Shown in pieces: positions 27,742 to 40,530 of a DNA stretch of 64,000 nt. The position numbers and the translations under genes are program-made. The DNA is from Siphonodentalium dalli (Eukaryota; Mollusca; Scaphopoda; Gadilida; Siphonodentaliidae). Location: assembly GCA_032622095.1 (NCBI GenBank), contig CP136069.1, positions 82,666,958 through 82,730,957 of the forward strand, given 5' to 3'. Below the pieces are notes generated by a model. It had not been told where the DNA came from. It searched no databases and saw nothing but the letters and a program-made list of their open reading frames with translations. Positions within the stretch are counted from its first letter, which is position 1; each line of letters begins with the position of its first letter.

Positions 27742-28218
27742 AAAATGAGTAAACCCTGTGAAAATTGTATGATTGTAAGATTAATTTGATGGTTGAACAC
27801 ATTGAGTACCCAAACTTACAATATTTTATTTTCTTTTCCAGTGTATGAACTTGGAGAAGATACCTCATTGTGGTTCTGCTTATGAAATACACCTTCAGCT
27901 TATATAAATTGCTTGTATGGTTGATTGAAAATTGTCCATTTTCAAGATTTTGAATGTAATTTACTATCTGAATAATTTCATTATTTGACACAGTTTTCAG
28001 ATTATAATAATATTTTATTTGTCTTGTTATCGCCAGAAAATCAAGTTTGCCGACTATTCTCCACACCCAGGCCTTTGAACCTATATTATACAGGGTTCCC
28101 ACAGAAATGAATAGTCCTCAGAATGAATCCGGATCCGATTTGAACCTTGAATAGTACTTGAATTGAACAACCAATCCATGAATAGTCCTTGAATATTGAG
28201 AACGTACAGAAAGTACGG

Positions 28219-28325
28219 AAAGCTCTCCGATGAATGGCAGCAAGCCATATTTCCGACTAAATCCTGAAAAGTTGCCCATAATTCTGCTGTGGTTAAGGAG
28301 TTGTTTATTTAGGGAATTACAGTAG
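28219..28325. repeat. Half copy of 24864 MITE
   Basis: GAAAGCTCTCCGATGAATGG, then CCATATTTCCGACTAAATCC, 'CCCATAATTCTGCTGTGG' and TTTAGGGAATTACAGT. One arm only. Confidence 0.65.
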
Positions 28326-28590
28326 GGTTATACGTTTTAGCACTCTCTCGCTTATAAGCCTTTATCTTGTTACATAGTAACATTTGTATTGAAAGGCATG
28401 CTATACTGGGGAATGATATAACCTGTTGGAATTGTCATCTATTATAGGGGACAAGTCCTTGAATTCAACCGATATAGTCCTTGAATTGGTCCTTGAACAT
28501 ATGTGAAAATCCTCTATGAACCCTGTTATAACAGTAACTTCCCAATTGATGTCACTTTAATATTTAGGTGTAGTTGTCGAATCAAATCCT

Positions 28591-29092
28591 TTAAAGGTAC
28601 GGTTGGCCTTGGCGGTGGGTATCCTGTGAAAATATTTCCACCCGTCAAAAACCGCCACAAACAGAAAGAACAACAAAATGTAGACAGACTTTGTCCGTAT
28701 ACAAATAAAAAATATCGCATAAACAGTATGTTATTGTCATATCTTTGACCATTGTTATGTAAACAAAAGCATAAAAAGTTACTTTTCTGGTGTTTGTTTA
28801 TATTATGATGGTAAACACAAAGAGCGTTCTTTGTTGGTGAATTCCTGATATGGAACGAATAAAGAGCGTTTATGCCATTTGTGTGTGATTAGCCAGTAGC
28901 ATTGTGCTGTCTTCTGTAACACAATCAGGCTCTTGCTTAGGTAAAATATAGTAAATCTTTATGATAACATGCTGTTTACGCGATGGTCATGGTATATATG
29001 AACGAAACTGTATGCGTGTTAATGTTTTTCTGTTGACGGTGATTGGAGCAAATATGAATATTTTCGACAACTAAGGCCTCGCGTGCCTTTAA
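28591..29092. mobile_element. TTAA-flanked element, AGGTACGG ends
   Basis: TTAA, AGGTACGGTTGGCCTTGGCG at the left; GGCCTCGCGTGCCT, TTAA at the right. The inverted ends are short and imperfect. The right TTAA is shared with the next element, so two TTAA elements stand side by side. Part of its left end recurs near 63150 (GGCGGCCTTCGTGGTGGGTA). Confidence 0.55.
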
Positions 29093-29790
29093 AGATACAT
29101 AATCCAATTCGATTATCACTGTATCATCCAGTTACAACAACGGAATTTCACCAACAGCCGATTTAGTTTTCCAAATTTGTTTATTACCAATAAATACTCA
29201 CAATACCAATCAAGATATTATATTTGCCGAAAAAGTTCTATAATAATGGTTTTTACTTGACAGTTTGAAGATGGGCAAGTAGTATTCCCACATGTAACCA
29301 GCATGGTGCCATATAATAATGGTTTTTACTTGGCAGTTTGAAGATGGCGAGTAGTATTCCCACATGTAACCAGCATGGTGCCTGCCATATTAGCATGTCT
29401 ATTTGCATGAATAAAACATGATTACTGATTCGTAAATTACTATGTTTGTATTCGCACATCAACTATCACAACATTCCGTATTCTTGTTTGATGGCAATAC
29501 TTTTTATCATCTTAATCTGAAATTGATGTGCGATCGTCATGTATTGTGTAGGTAGCCATGCCCTCTCATAACAGTGTCCACGCATGTCTGTACTATTTCT
29601 GGAATAAATCGGTGGATTTTTTGCCAGGCTGCCAAATATTCAAGGTGGAAAAATAACAGATTTAAAAAATCAAAATCTGATAACTCTAAACTTTGATGGG
29701 TGGCTTCCTCGACTCGATTCAAATATGTTTTAATCCCGAAGCGAAAGAAATAGTAATTTAGGGGCGTTAAATCAGGTCATGTATCTTTAA
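29089..29790. mobile_element. TTAA-flanked element, AGATACAT ends
   Basis: TTAA + AGATACATAATCC at the left, CATGTATCT + TTAA at the right. It contains a tandem duplication of about 75 bases (29250-29400) with CAGTTTGAAGATGG and CACATGTAACCAGCATGGTG. A truncated copy is at 20090-20382. Confidence 0.6.
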
Positions 29791-30587
29791 CTTTGGCAGT
29801 GACAATATAATACTCACAAGACAATGGCACTGGCTATGGAATATAAAGACGATTTCTTTTGGTATGTTATCTTCAAATATAATTTTTGAAATGGTGATCG
29901 GGAGTGATGTGAAAATAGGTTTGCATATTATTTTAATTATGACATAAAAGTTAAATCTTTAAAATCTGGTGACAAGTATCTGGGTGCATCAACTGACTCC
30001 ATTTGTTTTTTGGATAATTCAGCATCCCATGGTTAACTTATTCTGGATCATGCCGTATTCCTTGGGTAATTTGCTGCTCAAAATATAGCAATAAATCTTT
30101 CACATGTTATTTCTCAAATGAAGCATATTGATTATAGATATTGGCTTTGATCCATAAATTTCCTTTTCATGTTTCCATTACAGCATCATGGATCATTTAA
30201 CAAAGATAAAACCACTTGTACAAATTTATCAGCCATGCCAGAACACAGTTAATTAAGAAAAGCAGCCAGACATGTTTAATATTAAAACTGGTCTCAGTCT
30301 CGGAGATCTGGTATATGGTGTTCTTAAAGGGGGACTACACTAAATCTGTCAATTTATGGGACAATCTCATTTTATACTCAACAGAATAAATGCAACAATT
30401 GAATGAATTTTAGCCATGGAATAGTGCAAAAATACACTACTCATGTGCTCTAGGAACGATGCAAACAAAAATGGTAATTGTAATGAAAATTATTTTATGC
30501 CTCAAATTCATTCATTTGCTGCATAGATTCTGTTGAGTATAAAAGGAAATGGTCCCATAAATGGCCAGATTTAGGGTACAGTCACTC
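29791..30587. other. Unrecognised AT-rich region
   Basis: No gene, clear repeat or RNA gene. Part of it (about 30320-30400 and 30530-30560) shows inverted similarity, CTAAATCTG...CAGATTTAG with 'GAATAAATGC' nearby, suggesting a decayed palindromic repeat. Confidence 0.35.
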
Positions 30588-31032
30588 TTTAAAGGTACTC
30601 AATCCGATCAGACGCTCCTAAATTACTATTTCTTTGGCTTCGGGGGTAAAAAATATTTGATACGAGTCGAGGAACCTACCCATCAAAGCTCAGATCAGAA
30701 TATATCAACATATCAATTTTTGAAGTTTATTATTTCAATTGTTTTTGGGCCACAAGCACGAGGTCAAACAGACGGTCTTGCAGATAAAGATGGATAACTC
30801 TAAAATCGAGTGGTAATAATAACCACTTGATTTTATAATTATCCATCTTTATCTGCAAGACCGTCTGTTTGACCTCGTGCTTGTGGCCCAAAAACAATTG
30901 AAATAACAAACTTCAAAAATCGATATCTGATCACTCTGAGCTTTTATGGGTAGTTTCCTCAACTCGAATCAAATATTTTATACCCCTGAAGTCAAAGAAA
31001 TAGTACTTTAGGATTGGATTGAGTACCTTTAA
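30588..31032. mobile_element. TTAA-flanked palindromic MITE, AGGTAC family (copy 2)
   Basis: TTAA on both sides, ends AGGTACTCAATCCGATCA and GGATTGAGTACCT. The two inner arms (about 30725-30800 and 30835-30915) are a near-perfect inverted repeat around CCACTTGATTTTATAATTATC. No ORF. Confidence 0.8.
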
Positions 31033-31081
31033 CTCTGCATATCTCAAATAATCATGGATCTCTTAGAAGGCTGATAAATGG

Positions 31082-31511
31082 CAAGCCTGCAAATAGGGTG
31101 TCTGTCAGTTGCTTAATGAGGTCCCCAGAGGGTGAATTTATGGAAGCTATCCCATACGGTGGGCTCATTTTATCACTAAATTCACCCTCTGGGAACTTCA
31201 TTCTGCTCAGGCCTCAACTGCTATGAGAGACCTAGTATCAGATTGAAGTTCCCCAGTTGAAGCTGGTGATATTCGCCCATATTCACCTCGAGTATACATT
31301 TCATCTGCTGCAAATTGGGGCCTATAGAAACTTCCCAGCAGGGAAAAAGTAACTAACAACAACGTTAATTTGAGAATATAGATACTTCCCAGCAGATGAG
31401 GTCCCCCAGAGTGTGAATTTGGTGATGCTAGCCTGCTGTGCAGATAGCATCACTAAATTCACCCTCTGTGGACCTCATTCTGCAAATGACAAGACACTAT
31501 TTGCAGTCTTG
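31082..31511. mobile_element. CAAGCCTGCAAATAGTG MITE family, intact copy 2
   Basis: The ends are CAAGCCTGCAAATAGGGTGTC and GACACTATTTGCAGTCTTG, with internal TTGAAGTTCCCCAGTTGAAG, 'TTCATCTGCTGCAAATTGGG' and ACTTCCCAGCAGGG. It is the best end-to-end copy in the window. Confidence 0.75.
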
Positions 31512-31922
31512 ATAACTAGTGATCTTCCCTCAACATTCTGTACAGATTAAAGACACTCTTATCTCTTCCTATAACAAGTTTAATATAGTTTCTTAGGTAT
31601 AAAATAATAAATATGAATCGAAGACCCCTGTCCAGAAACGTTTCCATCAATGATAATGATTTTATTTCAAATTTTCAGTTACATGTATAATATACATACA
31701 ATCAATTTAGGACATTTAACGGCTCGAGTTTGTCACGAGCGTATCATAACTATCTAAAAATAGTAAAAGAAAAAATGACCACTTGATTATCGCATTATAT
31801 AAGAAAATATTGATATACGATCAATGTTAATTGATAGAAGCATTTCCAGACAGGTTTCTTCGACTCATTTATTATTTTATACCACGAAAACTACATAAAA
31901 CGTGTTCAGGAAGAGACCATCA

Positions 31923-32137
31923 TTAACCCTTTCAGTGCCAAGTCCGATTTTTGTATGAACCAATATTTCCTTGATAATTTTTCAAATTTATTGATTATAA
32001 TAATGTGATACATTGATGGAATGAGCTCTAAGAGCTCTTTCCATCAATGTATCGCATTATTATAATCAATAAATTTGAAAAATGATCAAGGAAATATGGG
32101 TTCATACAAAAATCGGACTTGGCACTGAAAGGGTTAA
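31923..32137. mobile_element. Near-perfect palindromic piggyBac-type MITE, copy 2
   Basis: TTAA, CCCTTTCAGTGCCAAGTCCG and the mirrored CGGACTTGGCACTGAAAGGG, TTAA. The 215-base element folds along its full length around AGAGCTCTTTCC/GGAATGAGCTCT. The arms differ at only a few positions, so it is young. Confidence 0.88.
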
Positions 32138-33414
32138 TTAAAGGGCAGAAAACAATAATTTTGAGTCGAGAGACTAGCCAACAGAAGCACTTGTCACTAT
32201 AAAATAATTTTGTTTATCCCCACCAACTGAGAAAATGTGGCTATTTTTAGAACAATATACTATCCGGCAGTGATTTGTCATAATTCATATGACAAAATGT
32301 TTCGTTACAGCCCTAGTTGTCATATACATATGCAGAATCAAATGGTAAAGTTGATGGAATTCAGAATTGCATGAAAATACAATATTTATACTGAGATAGG
32401 TAGTTTTCTCACTTCAATGTGAATGATAGAATTTGTACCTCCACTGAATAAGTGTACATCGATCCATATGTTGATGAATGTCTGATTTAATCATTGTACA
32501 CAGTGCTGCCCTATGAATTCTAAATTTCTCAATGGGTTGGTTTATAACATTACATTGTTGACAAATGTCTGATTCCATCATTCTATGTAGTCGGGGCCAG
32601 AAACCTATTTCATATTTTGCTCGACACTGGCTTCAAAATGTCTCACATCGAATTGAGTGGTATTTATTGTAATTTCACCTATAAATAACTGAACAAAAAA
32701 TATAGCAACTTAGCTGTATATAATTTTTTGCTAGGTCACTATGAATCCCGTCCCCATATAAATATGACTTGAAATTTTTTCGAGGTTGTGAAATTTAAAA
32801 AAAAAAAATTATATCAGGTTTTTGCAGTAACCGAGATGAGTTGTGAGGATTGCTCATTAGTCTAATGGCTTGCTGGTATATCTTTGGAAAATATAGAAAA
32901 GACAAATGTTGAAATTGGCAGTCGTGATATTTTGCCACCATTTTCGAGCAAATTATGAGTTAGTTCCCGGGCCTGGTAATTGAATCCTATGGATTCTGCA
33001 TGCCAAACACTGGTTTGCATTCTATTGGTTCCTATTGCTTGAGTGGCTTGGTTAAAAATGTGTGTTTATCATGGTGTATGTTGAGTGACTAGTATAGACG
33101 GGTGTATTGATGGTAAATAAAATATAAAAAATGTGAAAACTTTTGTTTCTTCCATTATTACCTCAAGTTGATGTCATCAATGGGCTGTTGTCGTGGTTTT
33201 TGTTTTGGTTCCTTCATCATAGTCAATAGCCATCATTTCTGATCCTAGATCCTAAGTAACCACATGGCACCATATAGCTACATAGTTGGGTTATGCTCAA
33301 TGTTTTAGAAGTGAATTTGAAGCCACCACAATATGACTTTAACAGTATCGATCCATATCTTGTAGGACGATAAATGGCACTGTATGTGATGCCCAATTAT
33401 AGCTCTTTGCTATT
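32138..33414. other. Intergenic region, nothing recognised
   Basis: No convincing ORF. AT-rich; microhomologies only. Confidence 0.4.
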
Positions 33415-33580
33415 GTAGATCATGCCACGAATCTCAAGTAGAGATCATATTCCACCAGGACAAAACCTGGGAACTTTTCGAAGTTTTGACAGGGAACCTT
33501 ATAAAGTCGAAAAAAATAACGCGGGGAATATATTTCTTAGTATCTTTTCCTTAATAATGTAGTTCACTGTTGGTGAAGGT
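33415..33580 (+). repeat. Terminal fragment of the 36345-46500 palindrome family
   Basis: GATCATATTCCACCA, 'CAAAACCTGGGAACTTTT', 'TTATAAAGTCGAAAAA' and ATAACGCGGGGAATATATTTC match both outer arms of the 36345-46500 palindrome (36390-36480 and, reversed, 46370-46500). The following ORF (33593-33988) is unrecognised. Confidence 0.65.
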
Positions 33581-33888
33581 CCCAAATGCCGTGTGAAATC
33601 GAAATCCGCGTCTGATGCGGAAATCGCAAATTACATCTGGCATGCAACTACAGATTCGCTGTCTGTAAGAGCCTTTAAAGTAACGTGGAACACTCCGGTG
33701 GGGGTGATCGAATGGAATACAAAATCAATTACTTATTTTCATAAATTTTATCCCCAAATTAGTACATGTAACACGCAACGTGGATATGAATTATATGCAA
33801 TAACTCAATTTTGGCAGACTCATTGTCGTTCGTTTATCGTCGAAATTCGGGATTTAACATTTACATCTGTTCCGAGTTCAGACTGTTT

Positions 33889-34530
33889 TTTAGCTCACCT
33901 GAGACGAAGTCTCCGGTGGAGCTATAGTCATCACTCCTCGTCCGTCGTCCGTCCGTCTGTCTGTCCGTCCGTCAACTTTTTTTTTTAAACATCTTCTCCT
34001 CTGAAACCATCATACCAAATTGGTTCATATTTGGTGTGGATGTTCCCTAGGTGACTCTCATTCAGATTTGTTCAAATGAGGTCACCGAGTCAAATAGTTT
34101 TGATGTCAGGACCATAACTATTTTTCCACATAGTAATTCTTAAAACGACTTCTTTTCTGAAGTTGTCGGGCCGATTGGGTTCATATTTGGTATGAGGGTA
34201 CCTTGGGTGACTGTGGTTCAGATTTGTTCAAATGTGGGTGGGGCTATGGACATAAATCTGAAGGAAAAAAAAATTCTTTTTTCGATTTAACTTATTGCTC
34301 AATTTAACCCAAAAAACTTATATATATAAATTTTTTATTTTTACTAAATATTTTTTTTTATTAGATAAAATATTTTATTTTAAATTAAATAAAAAAAAAC
34401 TCATTAAAATTTTGAAGAACCTATGACATTACATCTTTGTGAGGGAAGGGGAGGTACCTCTAGTCACTCCACTATATTTGGTTGAAATCAGGGGTTTGGG
34501 AGAAAGCAGGAACAGACAGATGTACCGAAA
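33889..34530 (+). mobile_element. Pearl-like repeat with GAGCTATAG hairpin end
   Basis: Hairpin AGCTCACCTGAGACGAAGTC...CCGGTGGAGCT, then a CGTCCGTCCGTC tract, then two diverged units with CATATTTGGT and 'CAGATTTGTTCAAATG'. The first bases resemble a repeat that, from memory, is very common in bivalve genomes. The right end is unclear. Confidence 0.55.
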
Positions 34531-34789
34531 TGTTCAGTAAATTACTTTAATATCCTTGTATTCTCACTACAGCAAGCCACCCATGTGCTCTGATGGACAC
34601 ATGTTTATAAAACAAGATAACAACTGCTATGCCATAGTGCTCTCTATCCACAGAGAGTGTAATTCATGTCATTCATAATTTAAATGAGATTAATGGTGTT
34701 GTCAATGAAGCACCCTTGTTGTTTACATTATCACTCAGTGGTCATTAAAATCAGATTAATTTCTTTTTCTCCAAGCTTGAATTAAGAGT

Positions 34790-35190
34790 GCATGGCATTT
34801 GTAGAATGAGGTTCCCAGAGGGTTAATTTAATTATGTTGCTCCACACAGCAGGCTAGCATCACCAAATACACCCTCTGAGGACCTCATTCTGCTTAGGCC
34901 TCATCTTCTGGGAAGTATCTAGAGTCTCAAATTAACATTTTTAGCTGCTTTTTTTCCTTCTGTTCAGATTCTATATCCCCTAATTTGCAGAAGATAAAAT
35001 GCATAATTGAGGTGCCCAATGGGTGTGCATACATCGCCAACTTCAGCTCGAGAATTTCTATCTGTCCCTAGGTCTCCCATAGCAGTTGGGGATTAAGTAA
35101 AATTAGGTTCCCAGATTGTGAATTTGGTGATGCTATCCCACCTATCAGAATAGCATCACTAGTTTCACTCTTTGGGGACTTCAGGCTTGG
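34790..35190. mobile_element. CAAGCCTGCAAATAGTG MITE family, diverged copy
   Basis: ATTTGTAGAATGAGGTTCCC, AGGGTTAATTTAATTATG, 'CCCTAATTTGCAGAAGATAA' and CACTCTTTGGGGACTTCAGGC. The order is as in 31082-31511 but the ends are eroded. Confidence 0.6.
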
Positions 35191-36344
35191 CTGTTCCAAT
35201 ATTTTCTTAACAACCACTTATCTATGTGAACTCATTATACCTAATTATGAACAAACAATCGAGGTACATGTATATTGCTGTTGTTGGATTTAAACTGTCG
35301 GTCTGTCAGAGAGTCCTTCCATCCAATGGTCTGTCCATCCAATCCGTCAACAATCCATATGAAATCCTTACCTGTAGGCGACTCACGTTCAAATGGGAGG
35401 GATGCCAGGGCCGTAACTTTCTCCCTCCATAGTAATTCTAACAACTATTACTTCTCAAGAACCTTCAAGTCTATTTAGCTTATATTTGGTATGCAGGGTC
35501 CTTTGGCAGCATGTTCAGATCTGTTCAAATGGGGTAATTTTTTGGAAAATCAATTAACTTCAACTCTTAAAAGCCACTGTTTAAAATTACTAGATGAATA
35601 GATCTCATACATGGGGATTCATGTTTGTTCAACTAGGGGCAGAGGTAAAAGTTATAGCTCCCCCACCCACACTACCTGTATCTATGTTGTATGCTACTGT
35701 TATAATAATATATAGATTCCTCTTGAAAATTTCATTTCTGATACAACATTAGTTGTAGATTAGATTTTCACACCAAAAATAAGACATCCTTAAACCACAC
35801 TTAGACTCACTATATGAATAGTTCTCATAATTTGATTTTAATTTCCAACTAGTATGTTTTTAAACCAACAGTCCATATTTGCCGACTTCATGTTAATCTG
35901 TTGTAATGGGGCACAAATTTTGACTTTATGGGAGATGTCAGGCTGGAAATTCCCAAAAGTTTGAGAGCTTGAAGCACCCATTCCAGTTATAAAATTTCAA
36001 CATAAGAGGGGTGTGCAAAATTAATTTTGTGAACTTAGGACTATGGAATGGTTAAGATTATCTTGTTTAAAAGGGGGTTGGAGATTTGACAGTAGTGTGC
36101 ACTTTGAAATTTCAAGGTGAAGAGCCCGGCTCATCAGCAAATCCCGAGCTACATGTATATGTCCATGTTTAGAACTACTTGTCTTAACTTATTTTGACAA
36201 GTACTGACTGTGTTAGTCTTCAAAGTCCCTTTCTTCTCAGTCTTTACAGTAGGTGAGCGTCTCCACAGTCATTGACTGTCTTGTTTTAAATAATCGTCTG
36301 GTACCATCGGCGTGACTGACATTTTCGGTAATATTTGTTGATAG
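35191..36344. other. Possible diverged pearl-like repeat, no gene
   Basis: GTCGGTCTGTCAGAGAGTCC near 35298 and two AAATGGG/'CATATTTGGT'-like units near 35480-35640 recall the 33889 element. No gene is recognised. An ORF pair at 35226-35478 overlaps on both strands and is likely chance. Confidence 0.35.
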
Positions 36345-37286
36345 ATCATGGCATTAATCTCTACTTGGGCTAACGCCCGTAGATATCATATCCCATCAGT
36401 ATACAAAACCTGGGTATACTTTTATAATTTTTGACGGGGAACCGTATAAAGTCGAAAAAATAACGCAGGGAATATATTTCTTAATTATTACTTTCGCTGT
36501 TGTAAAATCCCAACTCGAAATTGCTTGCTTTTCTGTGACTTGCGAGCCGATATCGCAATAAACATTGAAGTAATTATACCGATGAGAAATTACATACTGT
36601 ATGGGTCTATTCTCATTGCACACGCGCGTGCGATTAATCGCAGCGTTTTTTAAGGTCGAGCGGCTCTATATGTGTGTTCGATGGCATTCCTTCCTCCCAC
36701 TGCTAAGAGTTCCCCCAATAGGGGTGGGGGTCTGACGAACACATTCATACACAGGTCGATGGTAGGTTGGGGGATGATAAAGTACTTTCGGTTGGGGTGA
36801 CCACATGCAGGCCTATATATGCTGACACATTAACTTTAATTTTCCTCAGTTAGATTTACTCAGGTATAAGTTGAGTATAACGAGCCATGCCATCAAAATG
36901 ACATAAGTTTTGAGGACACAATTATATCTAGCTAATTATAATTAGAAATAGAGGGTTCAATTCCATGTAGTTGGGCATAAATATGCATATTTTATTCCAG
37001 CTTGAAACGTATATAACACTATATAGTACGATCACAACCCAGATTACAGGAGTTTTATGTATATATTTGTTATTATCACTCAAGATTATCAAAAGTGTAC
37101 GATTCAAGTGGTTGAATTAGATCTTTCAACATTTTACCTTATAGTTAGCTAGGTCTGACAAAATTCGTCTTTCTGAATAAAGCTCATTTAAAACATTTGT
37201 ACTCAAACATATGATATCCAGTAAAAATTATGGGGAAAGAGGGGATGAGACCCCAATTTGTTGGGAGAAAAACAAATAGATTTGCA

Positions 37287-37738
37287 TGTACACAGTGGAT
37301 CAACGGACACGAACCAAAACCGGAAGTCGTAGATTTCGAGGTGGAGAAATATCTGTCGACAAATATTTGTTGACATTTTTTTACGGTTTTTTTGGGAAAA
37401 TAAACGCTTGGATACCATATCTGACCAACTGAAGGTGAGTGAATATTTCTTCGCTAATGTTCGGACACCGACGATCAATTTATGTCAGTTGCCATTGTTC
37501 GATCGCGGAAAAAATGTCATTTAATCATCGCCGCGAGACGATTTCTTCCCCAAAATATCCCAGAAAATCATACTTTTCACATTCATCGCAGACAACTGTC
37601 GCAACAACCTATACACCGATCGAAAGGATGGTTTTCCCCCCACAAATGCATATTTTGAGTATTTTCACGGACTGTCTCAAAATTCCAAATTTCATCTTTT
37701 GATGTAGGTACCCACCTCGAAAATACTGTCCGGTTAGT
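37287..37738 (+). repeat. Inner arm (left) of composite palindrome
   Basis: About 450 bases, over 95 percent identical by eye to the reverse complement of 40531-40983. It includes CTGAAGGTGAGTG (a good splice-donor string) and an ORF opening MSFNHRRETISSPKYPRKS (from 37514) that stays open in both arms with two amino-acid differences. Confidence 0.85.
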
Positions 37739-38137
37739 CCCGAAAAATTTAATCATTAGTTGTAAAAAATCTGTCCGCTTAGTCGTGATTTTGCTGAGGT
37801 CTGCCATCTTCAATTTCTGGTCGAAAAAGCAATTTTGCCGCAGATGATGGGCGTTTCATTTGACTTTTGCGTGGCCACAATGGTTCTGGGTGTTCACAAT
37901 GTTGTATATGTCTCCTGGTACAACATAACATCCAGGCGGTGACTTATATATATATAACTGAACTGTAACCTGTAACTGAAATCCAACTACGAAGTACATG
38001 TTTGGTAAACATATAACTTTTGATGTATGTCATATTGTTAACTCTGACTTGTCATCACTCTCGGAAGGCCGACATAAAAAAAAAAAATTTACATCCAACA
38101 TTTTTCAGAAAAATGCAGCGGTGTGCCGATTTTTACC

Positions 38138-38480
38138 CTTTATATTTGATTATACACTCGCAACGAGTTGTGGCCCACAACTTGTGGGGTTATACAGGAA
38201 GCAGCTTGTTCGTCCTTTCGTGGATGCAATTTTCCGAGTTTTTTCCTAAGTTATGCGGTCATTTGTTTTTTTGGCTTGGCATATATATATTTAGTACCAT
38301 GGGAACATGCGAACATATATGATTATGAAATATGTCAGACCTTTTTGTGTGGAGTTATATGACATTTTTCGACTGAGAAAATTATTGTTTTCAATATTCA
38401 GCAATGGTTAAAACAATAATGAGGAGGGGACTAAAACATACAGTCGGAGGGGTGTACAGCTATATCTGTTACTAATATTA
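38138..38480 (+). repeat. Diverged pearl-like repeat
   Basis: CGCAACGAGTTGTGGCCCAC-AACTTGTGGGG hairpin region, then units with 'TAGTACCATGGGAACATG' and TTTTTCGACTGAGAAAAT, as in 11958-12440. Ends unclear. Confidence 0.5.
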
Positions 38481-39225
38481 GCTTAAGTTCGGGTCCACTA
38501 AGCGATATTATATTATAATTACAGGTGCTACTGGCGAAAGGATCGCATGCCTGCCTTCATATATGTAACCACAGTGAGGCAAAGGCTTGCTGCTTCGCTG
38601 AGGCAATCGACGATGGGATTTTACAACACCCGAATGAATGTTTGAAAATAAAATTATTAAAAATTAAAAATATAAAAATTATTTATAATAAAATAATATA
38701 CAATACTATACTATACAATACTATACGAAATATTGGTACTCTCGGTTGATATAGAGAACAGAAACATCATCAGGAAAACTCCAGTGTTCTTTCGAGTTGT
38801 TGTATTCTTAATCCCACCTTGGCTGTCCATTAATGTAGAAGTGTTGTGTTTCCTACATGTATATACCGGGTAAAATTCCAATCTATAGCGTACAACTGAA
38901 TGTGGAACCAGATGCAAGTTACTTTTGTAAATATATAGGCACGTGATTTTTGTCCTGTTGTATTCAAATCGCGCCATAATTAATTGTTTCCACATTGATT
39001 CACACACTGGATAATTTGGTTGGGAAGTTTTTAACGCAAATGGTCGCGTATATATTCAAATTTAAGCGGACAGAAGACATGCAGACAGACCCTACTCATT
39101 CATATATATAGACAAAAAATTAACTGTATGGGAGGTCCAATTCACATTTAATAATGAATTGCGCTTAAGTGCATATACCACATATCACGCTGAAGCACAC
39201 ATATGGCATTTGCGCATAATTTAAA

Positions 39226-39625
39226 CTAAAGGTCCTCAATCCGATGAGAAATACCCATATTATAAAGATACAACAACAACAACAACAACAACATTTCTTC
39301 AAAATAAGCTTTAGTTATCAGAATCGATTAACTGCAAAAAATAATGCTGACCACTGTCAACTATGGTATCAAATTTCCCAAAAACGTGTGATTTATAAAC
39401 ATTTTGTTCAACAAAATATGGTCGTATAATTACTTAAGTATCACGAAATTTTACGGTATTACCACTTGTTTTAGAGTTATCCATCTTCATCCGCAATTTT
39501 GACCGAAACCACCCTTTTCACGGCGTGTTTCTGGGCAGCAATCAATTGAAATAACAAACTTCAATAATCGATATCTGATCACACTTGAGCTTTGATGGGT
39601 TGGTTCCTCGACTCGACTAAAACAG
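39226..39625. repeat. Truncated AGGTAC-family MITE (copy 3)
   Basis: AAAGGTCCTCAATCCGATGA at the left, inner text shared in reverse with 2819-3213 (CAACAAAATATGG, ATCGATTAACTG) and with 30588-31032 (GTTATCCATCTTCATC). The right terminus is missing. A (CAA)8 microsatellite lies at about 39271-39293. Confidence 0.6.
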
Positions 39626-40530
39626 AAGGTAATACTGTCGCGAGTCACCCATTTTGATAAAGAATTTAGGCTAGTTCACAATCCCAACTATCCAAAGCAA
39701 TGAAAACAAGGAGGTGATATGTCAATATGAGTCAGGTTTAGTTATAGATACACCTATGTATTCACCAGGGGTACATAGTTACATACAGTATAACCATGAA
39801 TTGCGCTTAATCGCAAATAATTATGCTTAAGTGCCGTTGCTTAAATGCAATTAATTATGAAATGTGAATATGGCCTCTCATAGAAATGGAAATAAACATC
39901 TGCATATTTGATGGCTATGCTATAATATGTAATATTAGCGAAAATTCTCCGAAATATGGGTGGGTGCCTGTAGTTTAAAACATAAAAATAAATGGGTGTA
40001 TATATACCCGAAAAATGTAGTTAAAACTTTATACAATCGTAATCAAAACTCGGGTGGTGGGTCCCGAAAGTGGCCATAATGAAAAAGAACAGCCATGGGT
40101 CCCGATTTGTTTTTTCTAAAATTAATCGTATTTTAATTGTTTTTTAAGTATCAAATTTCACGCTATATACTGGCTGAAATGTCAAACTATTGGAAAATAC
40201 ATCTACACCTCCCACCATCAAAACAATCCTGTTGCTACGGTCTTCGTCATGGAGGGCATTGTAATATTCTTGTTCTAACAATATTTCCGTAAATGATTCT
40301 TTGGTTAATGACCTTACATGATCTGAACGAATATATGAGAACAAATTGCAAACTGTACTCGGTAACTAAACTTGATCAGTATACTATAGTTGCAACAGAA
40401 AAGCAGTTGCCCAAAAACGTGCCACTAGTTAACGAAAGGCAGCCAACCAACTAATCCATTTCGACTCTTGATTGAACAACAAAAACTGTCCGCCGAGTCT
40501 GGTGGAATGCAACTAAATTCCGGGGTGTAC

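Larger units (their letters stand above)
37739..40530. other. Palindrome spacer with secondary repeats
   Basis: It holds a pearl-like repeat (38138-38480), an AT-only stretch of ATACTATAC-type repeats (38650-38730) and a truncated TTAA-family MITE (39226-39625). No gene is recognised. Confidence 0.45.

Noticed and set aside
33593-33988. 131-residue ORF
   Set aside because: Runs from a transposon terminus into a pearl-like repeat; no recognised domain.
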